Assembly: GCF_014843005.1 (NCBI RefSeq)
Contig: NZ_JACYXM010000001.1
Span: forward strand, 1-64,000
DNA: 64,000 nt
Origin: Rhodanobacter sp. DHG33
Lineage (GTDB): Bacteria; Pseudomonadota; Gammaproteobacteria; Xanthomonadales; Rhodanobacteraceae
Direction of reading: 5' to 3'
Below, in pieces: positions 7,902-19,106 of the stretch. Both the position numbers and the translations under genes were made by a program. How positions within the stretch are numbered: the stretch's first letter is position 1; every line of letters starts with the position of its first letter. The notes under the pieces are model-generated. The model searched no databases. It was not told the DNA's origin and worked only from the letters and a program-made list of their open reading frames with translations.

Positions 7902-9313
7902 GGGCGGTGTGGCAGCTGTGGTTGCAGCCCTGCCGGCAAGTGCTGGTCGCCGCGCTGCTGCTGCAGTTGACCTGGCTGGTCGGCGCGATCCTGCTGGCTT
8001 GCACGCCCGCAGTCGGAGCGGGCATCGCCGGGGTGGCCGCCACACTGTTCGGCTTCGGCGCATGGTTCTGGTTCACCTTGCTGGGGCTGTCCGTGCGCGG
8101 GCTGTGCCGCCCCGAGAGTTTCCTGTTGCCCGGCTTCCGCCAACGGCTCGCGGCGATGGGCACGCTGCAGGTCGCGCAATGGGTGCTGCTGCCTACGCTG
8201 GTCGCACTGCTGATGCGCGTACCGCATGCGTTGCAGGGCGGCGCGGGCATCCTGCTGCTGGCGGCCATCGGGCTGGCGGCCAGTTCCGCGCGCTACGTCA
8301 ATCTGCTGGTCTGGGCCCTCTTCATACTGGCCGGCTGGCAGCCGGGACTGGCCAGCCAACTCGGCAAGGCGCTGGTCGCCTCGCCGTGGACCGTGCCGCT
8401 GGCGTTGCTGCTGGCGGCGCTGATCGCGCGCCTCAGCCTCCGCGCGATGCTGCGCATCGAGGACCAGGAGGCCAACACCTCGCCGCTGGAGAACGTCCAG
8501 CTCGGCCGCTCCCGCGCACGCAGCCTCGACGGCACCCCTGCGCGTCGCGGCAAGCTGGCCAAGCGCATCGCCGCCCTCTTCGACAACACATCGCAATGGG
8601 CGATGGAGCAGGCGCTGGCGCGCTACCGCGCCAAGCCCACATGGCGGTTGCGCATGGTGCTGGTGCGCCGGCTGCTGCTGCCGCACGACAATCCGCTGGC
8701 GATCGCGCTGCGCCTCGTGCTGGTGGCGGCCATCGTGGCGTTCTACGTGCTGGCGATGATGCACCGCCAGCATTTCAATGCAGCGGTGGTGGGTGCCTAC
8801 GCGGTCCTGCTGGGCCTGTCGCGCTTCCCGCAGCTTGGCCGCGGCATGCGGCAGATGCGACCCAACCTCGCCGACCTCTACCTCACGCTGGCGCCGCCGA
8901 CCCGTGCCGACTACCAGCAGACGCTGATCGACGCGCTGGCGGTGCTGGTGCCCATCACCGTGCTCACCACCGTGGCCTACACCGGCCTCGGCATCGTGCT
9001 CACCCATGCCGCGGAGCCGGTACGCATGCTGATCGACGCGGCCATCGTGACCCTGGGTGCCAGCCTCACGGCGCTGGCGGTGCACCTGGTCGGCCCGGAA
9101 GGCGGCTTCGGACGCGGCATGGTCGACTTCGTGGTGACCCTGGGCGGGATGGCGGTGTACTGGGGCGGCTACTGGCTGCTGGGTACGCTGGGCATTGCCT
9201 TCGGCAGTGCCGTGTTGCTGCTGGTCACGCTGGGCTTCGGGTTGGGCGTCTGGACGTCCGCTCGGCGGGAATACCTGCGCCGGCCGCCGAGCTTCGACGC
9301 ACCGTTGGCCTGA
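7898..9313 (+). CDS. Membrane subunit coupled to the ABC ATPase
   Basis: A 471-residue polytopic membrane protein with about ten hydrophobic segments: four to five in the first 180 residues and another five after residue 270, separated by a charged cytosolic stretch (RSRARSLDGTPARRGKLAKR). The 4-nt overlap with the ATPase gene strongly suggests it is the permease. It does not show a clear ABC-2 permease motif that I can name, and the C-terminus after the last helix is short and basic. The pair is monocistronically isolated: an SDR gene diverges upstream and a 328-bp gap follows. Confidence 0.75.
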   Translation: MRAVWQLWLQPCRQVLVAALLLQLTWLVGAILLACTPAVGAGIAGVAATLFGFGAWFWFTLLGLSVRGLCRPESFLLPGFRQRLAAMGTLQVAQWVLLPTLVALLMRVPHALQGGAGILLLAAIGLAASSARYVNLLVWALFILAGWQPGLASQLGKALVASPWTVPLALLLAALIARLSLRAMLRIEDQEANTSPLENVQLGRSRARSLDGTPARRGKLAKRIAALFDNTSQWAMEQALARYRAKPTWRLRMVLVRRLLLPHDNPLAIALRLVLVAAIVAFYVLAMMHRQHFNAAVVGAYAVLLGLSRFPQLGRGMRQMRPNLADLYLTLAPPTRADYQQTLIDALAVLVPITVLTTVAYTGLGIVLTHAAEPVRMLIDAAIVTLGASLTALAVHLVGPEGGFGRGMVDFVVTLGGMAVYWGGYWLLGTLGIAFGSAVLLLVTLGFGLGVWTSARREYLRRPPSFDAPLA

Positions 9314-9641
9314 CAGCCGCGTACGAACTGATCGACGACGCGCCGTGGCGCGCCTTCGAAACTTGCCTGGAAATGAGCCCCCTCCCTGATTGCCGGGTTG
9401 CGCCTGTTCGCACGAAGCCAGTAGCAGTGCCTCTGCGTCTGGCACGGCATCTATGCCAACCGCATGCCGCGACGAGCAGCACCGCTCCCCGGGACGAACG
9501 CGGATACGCATCGAAAGCGGGGGGCGCCTTTGTCGGGCGTCACTCGAGCGCCTCTTGTCGCCCACGGTGAAGGCGTGGCCATCCGGCGACGCGTCGCAGT
9601 AAGCTGCCCCGGCCACTTCGTCTGCAGGGGAACCCATCGCC
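9314..9641. other. Intergenic region, no gene seen
   Basis: Short frames here have no recognisable protein features. The only clear element is AGGGGA shortly before the ATG at 9642, serving as ribosome binding site of the hydrolase gene. No strong promoter, repeat or hairpin terminator was found. Confidence 0.6.
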
Positions 9642-11606
9642 ATGACGCCATGCCGTGCCGCCGCGTGTCTGAAGAACGCGCTATTCGCCGCCCTGCTCGC
9701 CGCCAGCGGCGCCCCGTGGGCCACGGATGTTGCGCAAGCCAAGTATCCCGACTACCCCAGCGAAACGCCGGCCAGCTTCAAGCCGGCCACGGGCAGCTTC
9801 GACTATGTCGAGCGCGACGTAATGATCCCCATGCGCGACGGCGTGAAGCTCAACACCGTGATCCTCGTCCCGCGCGGCGCGAAGCATGCCGGCATCGTGC
9901 TCACGCGCACTCCCTACGACGCGCACCAGCTCACCCACAACAGCATGAGCGGGCACCTCGAACCGCTGCTGGAAGGCTACGACAACGCTGCCGACGTGAT
10001 CGCCGAGGACGGCTACATCCGCGTGATCCAGGACATCCGCGGCAAGTACGGCTCCGAGGGCGACTACGTGATGAACCGCCCCGTGCACGGCCCGCTCAAC
10101 CCGACGCCGGTGGACGACGCCACCGACACCTACGACACCATCGACTGGCTGGTGAAGCACGTCCCCGAATCCAACGGCAAGGTCGCCACCATCGGCATCT
10201 CCTACGACGGCTTCGAACCGCTGATGTCGCTGGTGCACCCGCACCCCGCGCTGAAGGCGGCGGTGCCGATGAACCCGATGGTGGACGGCTGGATGGGCGA
10301 CGACTGGTTCCACCACGGCGCCTTCCGTGCGCAGAACCTCAGCTACATCTACGAACAGGAAGCCACCCGCGACAACACTGCGAAGTGGTGGACCAGCTTC
10401 CACGACGAGTACGACCTGTTCATGCACTACGTTTCCACCGGCGCGATGGGCGATGCCTACGGCATGCGCCAGCTCGGCTTCTGGAACAAGCTCGTGGCAC
10501 ACCCGGCCTACGACGCGTTCTGGAGCCAGCAGGCGATGGACAAGGTGCTTGCCGCGCAGCCGCTCACCGTGCCGGTGATGCTGGTGCACAGCCTGTGGGA
10601 CCAGGAAGACATCTACGGCGACCTGGCCGTGTACCGCGCCATCAAGCCCAAGGACACGAACGGCGACATGGTGAAGCTGGTGATGGGCCCCTGGCACCAC
10701 GGGCAGGAAATCGAGGAAGGCAGCTCGCTGGGCGCAATCCGCTTCGGCAGCGACACCGCGAAGTATTTCCGCGAACACATCCTGCGTCCGTTCCTCGCGC
10801 AATACCTCAAGGACGGCGCGCCCAAGGCCGACCTCGCCGCGGTCACCGCCTTCCAGACCGGCACCAACCGGTGGCAACGGCTGGATCGCTGGCCGCTGTC
10901 GTGCGACAGCGGCTGCGGCGCCAAGAGCCGCGCGCTATACCTGCAACCCGGCATGCAGCTTGGTTTCGACGCACCTGCAGGTGGCGACGCCTACGATGAA
11001 TATATTTCCGATCCCGCACGCCCGATTCCGTTCCGCGCGCGGCCGATCCAGCCGGTCGGCTACGACAACGGCCTCACCTGGTCGGAATGGCTGGTCGACG
11101 ACCAGCGCGAAGCTTCCGGCCGCACCGACGTGCTCAGCTACGAAACGGCACCGCTGGACAAACCGGTCACCATCGCCGGCGCGCCCGCGGTGAACCTGGT
11201 CGCCTCCACCAGCGGCACCGACAGCGACTGGGTGGTGAAGCTGATCGACGTCTATCCCGACCAGGTGGCCGAACAACCGGAAATGGGCGGCTACCAGCTC
11301 GCGGTGGCGATGGACATCTTCCGCGGTCGCTACCGCACCGGTTACGACAAGCCCGAGCCGCTCGCCGCCAACCAGCCATTGGTCTACCGCTTCGATCTGC
11401 CCGCCGCCAACCACGTGTTCCTGCCCGGCCACCGCATCATGGTGCAGGTGCAATCGAGCTGGTTCCCTCTGTACGACCGCAATCCGCAGACCTTCGTGCC
11501 GAACATCTTCTTCGCTAAGCCTGCCGACTACGTGAAGGCCACCCAGCGGGTGTATCACGCGCCGGGGCAGGCCAGTTACATCGCGTTGCCGGTGGTGGAG
11601 AACTGA
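9642..11606 (+). CDS. Exported CocE/NonD family hydrolase (X-Pro dipeptidyl-peptidase S15-like)
   Basis: A 654-residue alpha/beta hydrolase of the CocE/glutaryl-7-ACA acylase/X-Pro dipeptidyl peptidase group, which cleave acyl or peptidyl bonds. The first 30 or so residues form a signal peptide (hydrophobic ALFAALLAASGAPWA), so it works in the periplasm. DVMIPMRDGVKLNTVI opens the family domain, IQDIRGKYGSEG is the conserved oxyanion region, and the nucleophile is Ser187 in GISYDGFEP. A C-terminal beta-sandwich (S15 C-domain) is suggested by LVASTSGTDSDWVVKLIDV and HRIMVQVQSSWFP. Substrate uncertain. It is a single-gene unit. Confidence 0.9.
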   Translation: MTPCRAAACLKNALFAALLAASGAPWATDVAQAKYPDYPSETPASFKPATGSFDYVERDVMIPMRDGVKLNTVILVPRGAKHAGIVLTRTPYDAHQLTHNSMSGHLEPLLEGYDNAADVIAEDGYIRVIQDIRGKYGSEGDYVMNRPVHGPLNPTPVDDATDTYDTIDWLVKHVPESNGKVATIGISYDGFEPLMSLVHPHPALKAAVPMNPMVDGWMGDDWFHHGAFRAQNLSYIYEQEATRDNTAKWWTSFHDEYDLFMHYVSTGAMGDAYGMRQLGFWNKLVAHPAYDAFWSQQAMDKVLAAQPLTVPVMLVHSLWDQEDIYGDLAVYRAIKPKDTNGDMVKLVMGPWHHGQEIEEGSSLGAIRFGSDTAKYFREHILRPFLAQYLKDGAPKADLAAVTAFQTGTNRWQRLDRWPLSCDSGCGAKSRALYLQPGMQLGFDAPAGGDAYDEYISDPARPIPFRARPIQPVGYDNGLTWSEWLVDDQREASGRTDVLSYETAPLDKPVTIAGAPAVNLVASTSGTDSDWVVKLIDVYPDQVAEQPEMGGYQLAVAMDIFRGRYRTGYDKPEPLAANQPLVYRFDLPAANHVFLPGHRIMVQVQSSWFPLYDRNPQTFVPNIFFAKPADYVKATQRVYHAPGQASYIALPVVEN

Positions 11607-11679
11607 TTCCGATGGCTACGCAGGGATTGCTGCCGTAGCGGGAGCGCCATTCTGCTGGGACATTCGAAGTCTTCTCTCC

Positions 11680-11795
11680 GGTTTATGGGGAGAGATGCTT
11701 GGTGTTGTTGCAAGGAACAAAGCAGTTTCGGTCGCCTGCCGGCGCCCGAGTTACTTCTCTTTGCTGGCCCAAAGAGAAGTAACCCAGAGAAAGGG
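11680..11795 (+). repeat. Dispersed repeat, copy 1, with a perfect 13-bp inverted repeat
   Basis: In the 352-bp gap between the hydrolase gene and mpl lies GTTACTTCTCTTT (11750-11762), an 8-nt loop, and its exact complement AAAGAGAAGTAAC (11771-11783). The sequence before it, starting near GCAAGGAACAAAGCAGTTTC, recurs in degenerate form at 30725-30817 and 47961-47998. It is A/T-richer than the surroundings. I recall similar palindromic elements scattered through Lysobacterales genomes. Whether it acts as a transcript end, a mobile REP-like element or a protein site is unknown. The rest of this gap holds no gene. Confidence 0.7.
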
Positions 11796-11958
11796 CCTTA
11801 TTCAATCCGCCGGAACTACGAGCAGGTTATGTCGAGGACGTTGGAACCACTCTCGTCGACACGTCCTGCACAGCGGCCACACCTCGCCGTATCTGGGAAC
11901 TGAGGGGTTTTAAAGCGCACCATCAAGTGAGCTTTGAACGGGATTTCAGGGGGAAATC

Positions 11959-13326
11959 TTATGCGAGCAACTCAGCAAAGCGTCGCGGGGCGCCTTCGAA
12001 ACCGCCGTTGGACATGAACACCACGTGGTCGCCGGGCTTTGTCTTTTCGCGCAGGGCCGCCAGCAGCGCATCGACGCTGGGTGCTGTGCTGCCGCGGCCT
12101 TGCAGTGCATCGGTGACGCGCTGCGCATCCCACGCCAGCTCGGGGCGGTGCAGGAATACCACGCCGTCGGCATCGGCCAGCGAAGGCGCCAGCGCCTCCG
12201 CGTGCGCGCCGAGGCGCATCGAATTGGAACGCGGCTCCAGCGCCACCAGGATGCGCGCCTTGCCCACCTTGGCGCGCAGGCCCGCTAGGGTAGTGGCGAT
12301 GGCGGTGGGGTGATGCGCGAAATCGTCGTACACGCGCACGCCGCCCACGTCGCCCACCAGCTCCATGCGCCGCTTCACGCTCTCGAAGCTGGCGAAGGCA
12401 GGCAGCAGCGAATGCGGATCGGCACCTGCCGCGGCCGCCGCGGCCAGCGCGGCCAGCGCGTTCATCACGCTGTGGTTGCCGAGCAGCGACCAGTGCACTT
12501 CGCCCAGCGGCGCGCCCTTGTGCACCACGCGGAATGCGCTGCCATCGGCCTCGATCAGTTCGGCCCGCCAGTCGCCGCGGCCGATGCCGAACGTCTCCAC
12601 CGGCGTCCAGCAGCCCATCGCCAGCACTTCGGCGAGATGTTCGTCGTGTGCATTGACGATCAGCCGGCCGTTGCCTGGCACGGTGCGTACCAGATGATGG
12701 AACTGGCGCTGGATCGCCGCCACGTCGGGGAAGATGTCCGCGTGGTCGTATTCGAGGTTGTTGAGGATGGCGATGCGCGGGCGGTAGTGCACGAACTTCG
12801 AGCGCTTGTCGAAGAACGCGCTGTCGTACTCGTCCGCCTCGATCACGAACGGCTTGCCGCTGCCCTTGCGCGCGGAGACGTCGAAGTTGCCCGGCACGCC
12901 GCCGATCAGGAAGCCGGGCGACAGGTCTGCCTGCTCTTTGGAGGCCTGCTCCAACAGATGCGCCAGCAGGCTGGTGGTGGTGGTCTTGCCGTGCGTGCCG
13001 GCCACGGCCAGCACGTCGCGCCCCGGCAGCAGCGTCTCGCCCAGCCATTGCGGACCGGAGATATAGCGCAGCTGCTCGTCGAGCATGTATTCGACCGCGG
13101 GATTGCCGCGCGTCATCGCGTTGCCCACCACCACGAGATCGGGCGCGGGCTGGAGGTACTCGGCCTTGTAGCCGTCCATCAGGCGAATGCCCAGCGCTTC
13201 GAGCTGGGTGCTCATCGGCGGGTAGACGTTGGCGTCGGAGCCCTCGACGGTAAGGCCCAGCTCGCGCGCCAGCGCGGCCACGCCGCCCATGAAGGTGCCG
13301 CAGATGCCCAGGATGTGCAGACGCAT
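11959..13326 (-). CDS. mpl: UDP-N-acetylmuramate:L-alanyl-gamma-D-glutamyl-meso-diaminopimelate ligase
   Basis: A 455-residue Mur-ligase family enzyme that attaches recycled murein tripeptide to UDP-MurNAc, so the cell can reuse cell-wall fragments. The start MRLHILGICGTFMGG is characteristic of Mpl rather than MurC. The ATP site is AGTHGKTTTTSLL near residue 110. EADEYDSAFFDKRSKF, LNNLEYDHADIF and VYDDFAHHPTAI are the further Mur-ligase blocks, and the length matches the family. The gene follows adk by 14 nt on the same strand. Confidence 0.96.
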   Translation of the reverse strand: MRLHILGICGTFMGGVAALARELGLTVEGSDANVYPPMSTQLEALGIRLMDGYKAEYLQPAPDLVVVGNAMTRGNPAVEYMLDEQLRYISGPQWLGETLLPGRDVLAVAGTHGKTTTTSLLAHLLEQASKEQADLSPGFLIGGVPGNFDVSARKGSGKPFVIEADEYDSAFFDKRSKFVHYRPRIAILNNLEYDHADIFPDVAAIQRQFHHLVRTVPGNGRLIVNAHDEHLAEVLAMGCWTPVETFGIGRGDWRAELIEADGSAFRVVHKGAPLGEVHWSLLGNHSVMNALAALAAAAAAGADPHSLLPAFASFESVKRRMELVGDVGGVRVYDDFAHHPTAIATTLAGLRAKVGKARILVALEPRSNSMRLGAHAEALAPSLADADGVVFLHRPELAWDAQRVTDALQGRGSTAPSVDALLAALREKTKPGDHVVFMSNGGFEGAPRRFAELLA

Positions 13327-13340
13327 GGAGGGCGTGCGGG

Positions 13341-13916
13341 TCAGGCGGCCGTCTCGACCTTCAGCGCACGCTTCACGCGCGCCGTGACCTCGTCCAGCTC
13401 GCCCACGCCGTCGACCACCTGCAGCTTGCCGCGCTGGGCGTAGAAATCCGCCACCGGCGCGGTCTGCTCGGCGTAGACCTTGAGGCGGTCGCGCACCACG
13501 GCCGGGTCGTCGTCCTTGCGGTGCTCGGCAGCATACCGGATCTCGCAGCGGCCGATGATCGTCTCGTTCGGCACGTCCAGCTTCACCACCGCGTCCAGCG
13601 GCTGGTGAATGCGGGTCAGCAGATGGTCGAGCGCATCGGCCTGCGCGAGGTTGCGCGGGTAGCCGTCGAGGATGAAGCCGCTCTTCGCATCGGGCTGCGC
13701 CAGGCGCTCTTCCAGCATGGCGAGCAGGATGTCGTCGGAGACGAGCTTGCCGGCGTCCATCACGGCCTTGGCCTTGAGGCCGATCGGCGTGCCCGCGGCC
13801 ACGGCCGCGCGCAGCATGTCGCCGGTGGAGATGTGCGGCACGGCCAAATCGTTCTTCAGCCTGGCGGCCTGGGTGCCCTTGCCCGAACCGGGCGCGCCGA
13901 GTAGCACAAGTCGCAT
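13341..13916 (-). CDS. adk: Adenylate kinase
   Basis: A 191-residue adenylate kinase (ATP + AMP to 2 ADP). The P-loop is GAPGSGKGTQA at the N-terminus, HISTGDMLRAAV and GFILDGYPRN bind AMP, and RCEIRYAAEHRKDDDP marks a short LID. The LID lacks the long Cys-rich insert, so this is the short form of about 190 residues. The ATG at 13916 is preceded by GGAG. It leads the adk-mpl pair and is divergent from the phosphofructokinase gene. Confidence 0.97.
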   Translation of the reverse strand: MRLVLLGAPGSGKGTQAARLKNDLAVPHISTGDMLRAAVAAGTPIGLKAKAVMDAGKLVSDDILLAMLEERLAQPDAKSGFILDGYPRNLAQADALDHLLTRIHQPLDAVVKLDVPNETIIGRCEIRYAAEHRKDDDPAVVRDRLKVYAEQTAPVADFYAQRGKLQVVDGVGELDEVTARVKRALKVETAA

Positions 13917-13964
13917 ATCGCTCCACAATGGCGGCAAGCAGCCGCCGATTCGCTTGGAAATGGG

Positions 13965-13995
13965 TTCCACGTTAGCGTTTGCGGCCCGCTATAGT
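13965..13995 (+). promoter_or_regulatory. Candidate promoter of the phosphofructokinase gene
   Basis: A good -10 box TATAGT lies at 13990-13995, about 50 nt ahead of the ATG at 14048. The -35 is weak (TTCCAC at 13965-13970, 19-bp spacing). The adk gene fires the other way from the same 131-bp gap. Confidence 0.45.
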
Positions 13996-14047
13996 CAAAC
14001 GAAAGTCACGGCGCAAAACGCTTCGTGCCCCCGCCAGGAGACCCGCC

Positions 14048-15316
14048 ATGCCGATCCGCCGCCCCGTCCAAGGCAAGCTGCTCTACGCCCAGTCCGGCGG
14101 CGTCACCGCCGTCATCAACGCCACGGCGGCCGGCGTGATCGAGGCGGCGCGGGCGAAGGGCGTGCAGGCCTACGCCGCACGCAACGGCATCCTCGGCGCC
14201 CTGCGCGAAGACCTGATCGACACCGGCAAGGAAACGAAAGCCGCGATCGCGGCGCTGCGCCACACCCCGGGCGGTGCGTTCGGCAGCTGCCGCTACAAGC
14301 TGAAATCGCTGGAGGCCAACCGTGCCGAGTACGAGCGCCTGATCGAAGTGTTCCGCGCGCACGACATCCGCTGGTTCCTCTACAACGGCGGCAACGATTC
14401 CGCCGACACCGCGCTCAAGCTCTCGCAGATCGGCAAGGCGATGGGTTACGACCTGCGCTGCATCGGCGTACCCAAGACGGTGGACAACGACCTCGCCGTG
14501 ACCGACTGCTGCCCCGGTTTCGGTTCGGTGGCGAGGTATACGGCGATCTCCACGCTGGAAGCCAGCCTCGACGTGGCCTCGATGGCCGAGACCTCGACCA
14601 AGGTCTTCATCCTCGAAGTGATGGGCCGCCACGCCGGCTGGATCGCCGCCGCCGCGGGCCTCGCCGGCCACGGCCCGGACGAGGCGCCGCACATCATCCT
14701 GTTCCCCGAGAACGTGTTCGACGAAGCCGCGTTCCTGGCGAAAGTGAAGGCTACGGTGGAACGCGTGGGCTGGTGCACCGTGGTCGCCTCCGAAGGCATC
14801 CGCAACGCGGCCGGCCAGTTCCTTGCCGATGCCGGCACGCGCGACGCCTTCGGCCACGTGCAGCTGGGCGGCGTGGCACCCACGCTGGCCAGCCTCGTGA
14901 AGCAGAAGCTCGGCTACAAGTACCACTGGGCGCTGCCCGACTACCTGCAGCGCTCCGCGCGGCATGCCGCCTCGAAGGTGGACGCCGAGCAGGCGTACGC
15001 CGTGGGCAAGGCCGCCGTGGAGTACGCGCTGGCCGGCATGAACGCGGTGATGCCGGTGATCGTCCGCGGCAGCGACGCGCCCTACCGCTGGAAGATCGAA
15101 CCTGCGCCGCTGGCGAAGATCGCCAACCGCGAAAAGAAGATGCCCAAGGGCTTCATCAGCCGCGACGGCTTCGGCATCACGGCCGCGGCACGCCGCTACC
15201 TGGCGCCGCTGATCGCAGGCGAGGCGCCCCTGCCCTACGGCAAGGACGGCCTGCCGAAATACGTGGCGCTCAAGAATGCGCCCGTGCCGAAAAAACTCCG
15301 GCCCTTCGAGGTCTAG
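14048..15316 (+). CDS. pfp: Pyrophosphate-dependent 6-phosphofructokinase
   Basis: A 422-residue phosphofructokinase that phosphorylates fructose 6-phosphate. Donor type can be read from two positions. ATP enzymes have Gly in GGDGS and PGTIDND; here the sequences are YNGGNDSADT (Asp117 in place of Gly) and GVPKTVDNDL (Lys143 in place of Gly), the pair that defines pyrophosphate use. EVMGRHAGWIA is the sugar-phosphate motif. The ATG at 14048 has AGGAG 9 nt upstream. With the reaction being reversible, it can serve glycolysis and gluconeogenesis. A membrane pyrophosphatase is encoded 1.7 kb downstream. Confidence 0.93.
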   Translation: MPIRRPVQGKLLYAQSGGVTAVINATAAGVIEAARAKGVQAYAARNGILGALREDLIDTGKETKAAIAALRHTPGGAFGSCRYKLKSLEANRAEYERLIEVFRAHDIRWFLYNGGNDSADTALKLSQIGKAMGYDLRCIGVPKTVDNDLAVTDCCPGFGSVARYTAISTLEASLDVASMAETSTKVFILEVMGRHAGWIAAAAGLAGHGPDEAPHIILFPENVFDEAAFLAKVKATVERVGWCTVVASEGIRNAAGQFLADAGTRDAFGHVQLGGVAPTLASLVKQKLGYKYHWALPDYLQRSARHAASKVDAEQAYAVGKAAVEYALAGMNAVMPVIVRGSDAPYRWKIEPAPLAKIANREKKMPKGFISRDGFGITAAARRYLAPLIAGEAPLPYGKDGLPKYVALKNAPVPKKLRPFEV

Positions 15317-15323
15317 TTCCCGG

Positions 15324-15683
15324 TCAGGCGACGATCCATGCCTTGGCCGCGATGGCTTCCCGGGTGGCGAAGACCTTCACTTCCAGTCCCGACACCAGAT
15401 GGCCGCCGAGCGGCGCGAGCTTGTGCATCCATTGGTCGTCCGACACGACCGCCTCCTTCTCGAAGCGGTGCCAGTGCCGCAAGCCGAGCTGCAGGTCCTT
15501 GAAGAAGCCTTCGATCGAAATGCCTTCGAACGAAGGTACTTCGACGTAGACCCGCAGCTTGTCGTACCGGGTCAGCCTCTCTTCCACCATCGCCGAGATC
15601 CGATCCATGTCCTCGGCGACAACCCGGCCGTCGATGCGCATTCCGATGACGTTTTCCGCGTCAAAAGCAATGGGTGTGATCAT
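15324..15683 (-). CDS. SpoIIAA-like (STAS-fold) protein
   Basis: A 119-residue protein of the SpoIIAA-like family, related to STAS domains. It starts MITPIAFDAENVIGMRIDGR and continues with VVAEDMDRISAMVEERLT, KLRVYVEVPSFEGIS, and a central HWHRFEKEAVVSDDQW block common in this family. No anti-sigma-antagonist phosphorylatable Ser is obvious, so a sporulation-type partner switch is not implied. The ATG at 15683 has GGAGA 9 nt upstream. It converges on the phosphofructokinase gene with 7 bp between stops. Confidence 0.85.
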   Translation of the reverse strand: MITPIAFDAENVIGMRIDGRVVAEDMDRISAMVEERLTRYDKLRVYVEVPSFEGISIEGFFKDLQLGLRHWHRFEKEAVVSDDQWMHKLAPLGGHLVSGLEVKVFATREAIAAKAWIVA

Positions 15684-15812
15684 GGCTGTCGTCTCCAGGA
15701 AAACCCTGGACCACCATGACAGGCAGCGGTGAATTCGTAGTGAACGCTGCCCTGCGGCATCGCAGACGCTTCCGCCGCCTGCAAGTCATGCCGATGACCG
15801 ACACCCCTCGCG

Positions 15813-15910
15813 TTGACCGCTGCGATCGCTTCTCAGACTACCGGCGACGCCGCACTGCACTGCGACAGCAACGGCCTGCCGAAGTGCGTCGCCCTGAAAA
15901 TGGCGCAACC
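15813..15910 (+). pseudogene. Degenerate duplicate of the 3' end of the phosphofructokinase gene
   Basis: Translated from 15813, the sequence gives TAAIASQTTGDAALHCDSNG followed by LPKCVALKMAQP. The C-terminus of the intact enzyme reads, in the same order, ITAAARRYLAPLIAGEAPL then GLPKYVALKNAPVP. The shared GLPKxVALKxAxP and the spacing of the upstream TAA and GxAxL make chance unlikely, and the DNA also aligns (CAACGGCCTGCCGAAGTGCG against GACGGCCTGCCGAAATACG). No functional reading frame remains. It looks like a leftover from duplication, with the SpoIIAA-like gene now lying between copy and fragment. Confidence 0.6.
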
Positions 15911-15959
15911 CATCGCCAGCGGCTCGACTGTCATCTCCGCCCACCGAACCGAAGTCGCG

Positions 15960-16778
15960 TCAGAACAGGCCGTTCAATTCCGCATGCGTGGCATTGCCGG
16001 CGAAGCCGTCGAAACGCCCTTCGGCCAGGCCGCGCGCGGCACGTAGGAAACCGCCCCAGGCAGCTCCCGCCAGTGCGCCGCCAACGCTCACCCGGCGCAC
16101 GCCGAACTTCGCGAGATCGGCCAGCGTGAATGGCGCGGCATGGCCCACCAGCACGTTGACCGGCTTCGGCGCGACCGCACTCACCACGGCTTCGATCTGT
16201 TCGCGGGTACGTACGCCCGGCGCATACAGACAGTCCGCGCCGGCGGCGGCATAGGCCTGCAGCCGTTTCAGTGATTCGTCCAAGGGATCGGGGTGCCCGA
16301 CCAGGAAGCATTCGGCGCGACCGATCAGCATCACGTCCTGGCCCGAAGCATCGATCGCCGCCCGTGCGGCGCGCATGCGCGCCACTGCCTCATCGAGTTC
16401 GTACAACGGCCGCGCAGTGTCGCCGGTGGAATCCTCGATCGACAAGCCCGCCACGCCGGTATCGATGCAGCGACGCACGTTGTCCGCCAGCTCCTTGAGG
16501 TCGCGGGCATGTCCATCCTCGAAATCGGCGTTCACCGGCAGATCGGTGGCCGCCACGATCGCACGGTAATGCGCCAGCACCGCCTCCACGTCCATCGCGT
16601 TGTCGGCATGCGCGCGCGACCATGCGAACCCCGAACTAGTGGTTGCCAGCGCCTTGAAGCCGAGTTGTTGCAAGGCTCGGGCCGAACCGGGATCCCAGGG
16701 ATTTGGGAGCATGAAGCAGCCGCTTTCGTGCAGCTTGCGGAAGGCGGCGCGGCGTGGCGCGAAGTCGATGGTGTTCAT
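15960..16778 (-). CDS. Isocitrate lyase/PEP mutase superfamily protein
   Basis: A 272-residue TIM-barrel protein of the isocitrate lyase/phosphoenolpyruvate mutase superfamily (C-C or P-C bond lyases such as 2-methylisocitrate lyase or oxaloacetate hydrolase). Visible blocks are LPNPWDPGSARAL, ALATTSSGFAW, VNADFEDGHA (metal-binding acidic residues), LSIEDSTGD and LIGRAECFLVG. The catalytic Cys loop KKCGH of isocitrate lyase is absent, placing it in the divergent subfamily usually left as generic. Substrate not predictable. It is divergent from the membrane pyrophosphatase gene across 284 bp. Confidence 0.88.
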   Translation of the reverse strand: MNTIDFAPRRAAFRKLHESGCFMLPNPWDPGSARALQQLGFKALATTSSGFAWSRAHADNAMDVEAVLAHYRAIVAATDLPVNADFEDGHARDLKELADNVRRCIDTGVAGLSIEDSTGDTARPLYELDEAVARMRAARAAIDASGQDVMLIGRAECFLVGHPDPLDESLKRLQAYAAAGADCLYAPGVRTREQIEAVVSAVAPKPVNVLVGHAAPFTLADLAKFGVRRVSVGGALAGAAWGGFLRAARGLAEGRFDGFAGNATHAELNGLF

Positions 16779-17062
16779 TCCGGAAGCCTACTACGCCGCG
16801 CACATACCCATGTCACAACCTGCCCGCGACATGACTGCAGAAACCGCGACAAGCTGCGCAGTTCGGTGCGGGCTCGCCAGCGGCCTCCTCCTCGACATCG
16901 CGATATACCAAATCCGCGCCATGGCGGCGAAGGCCGCGCACCGCCGCGCGACCTTCGCATTCCCGCGGACGTTGCGCCGCACAACGGGATGTGCACAAGC
17001 CTCTGCCTATACTCCCCTCGACCGCCCGCTCCGGACGGCCAACAACTCATGGGGAGGCTCCG

Positions 17063-19093
<2,031 letters not shown>

Positions 19094-19106
19094 GCGGTCC
19101 GGCACG

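Noticed and set aside
15324..15683. SpoIIAA-like protein as part of a sigma-factor partner switch
   Set aside because: No anti-sigma kinase or phosphatase gene is adjacent and the phosphorylated Ser of true antagonists is not evident.
15813..16046. A 77-codon frame read as a gene
   Set aside because: Its only similarity is to the end of phosphofructokinase and the rest runs antisense into the isocitrate-lyase-family gene, so I treat it as a remnant.
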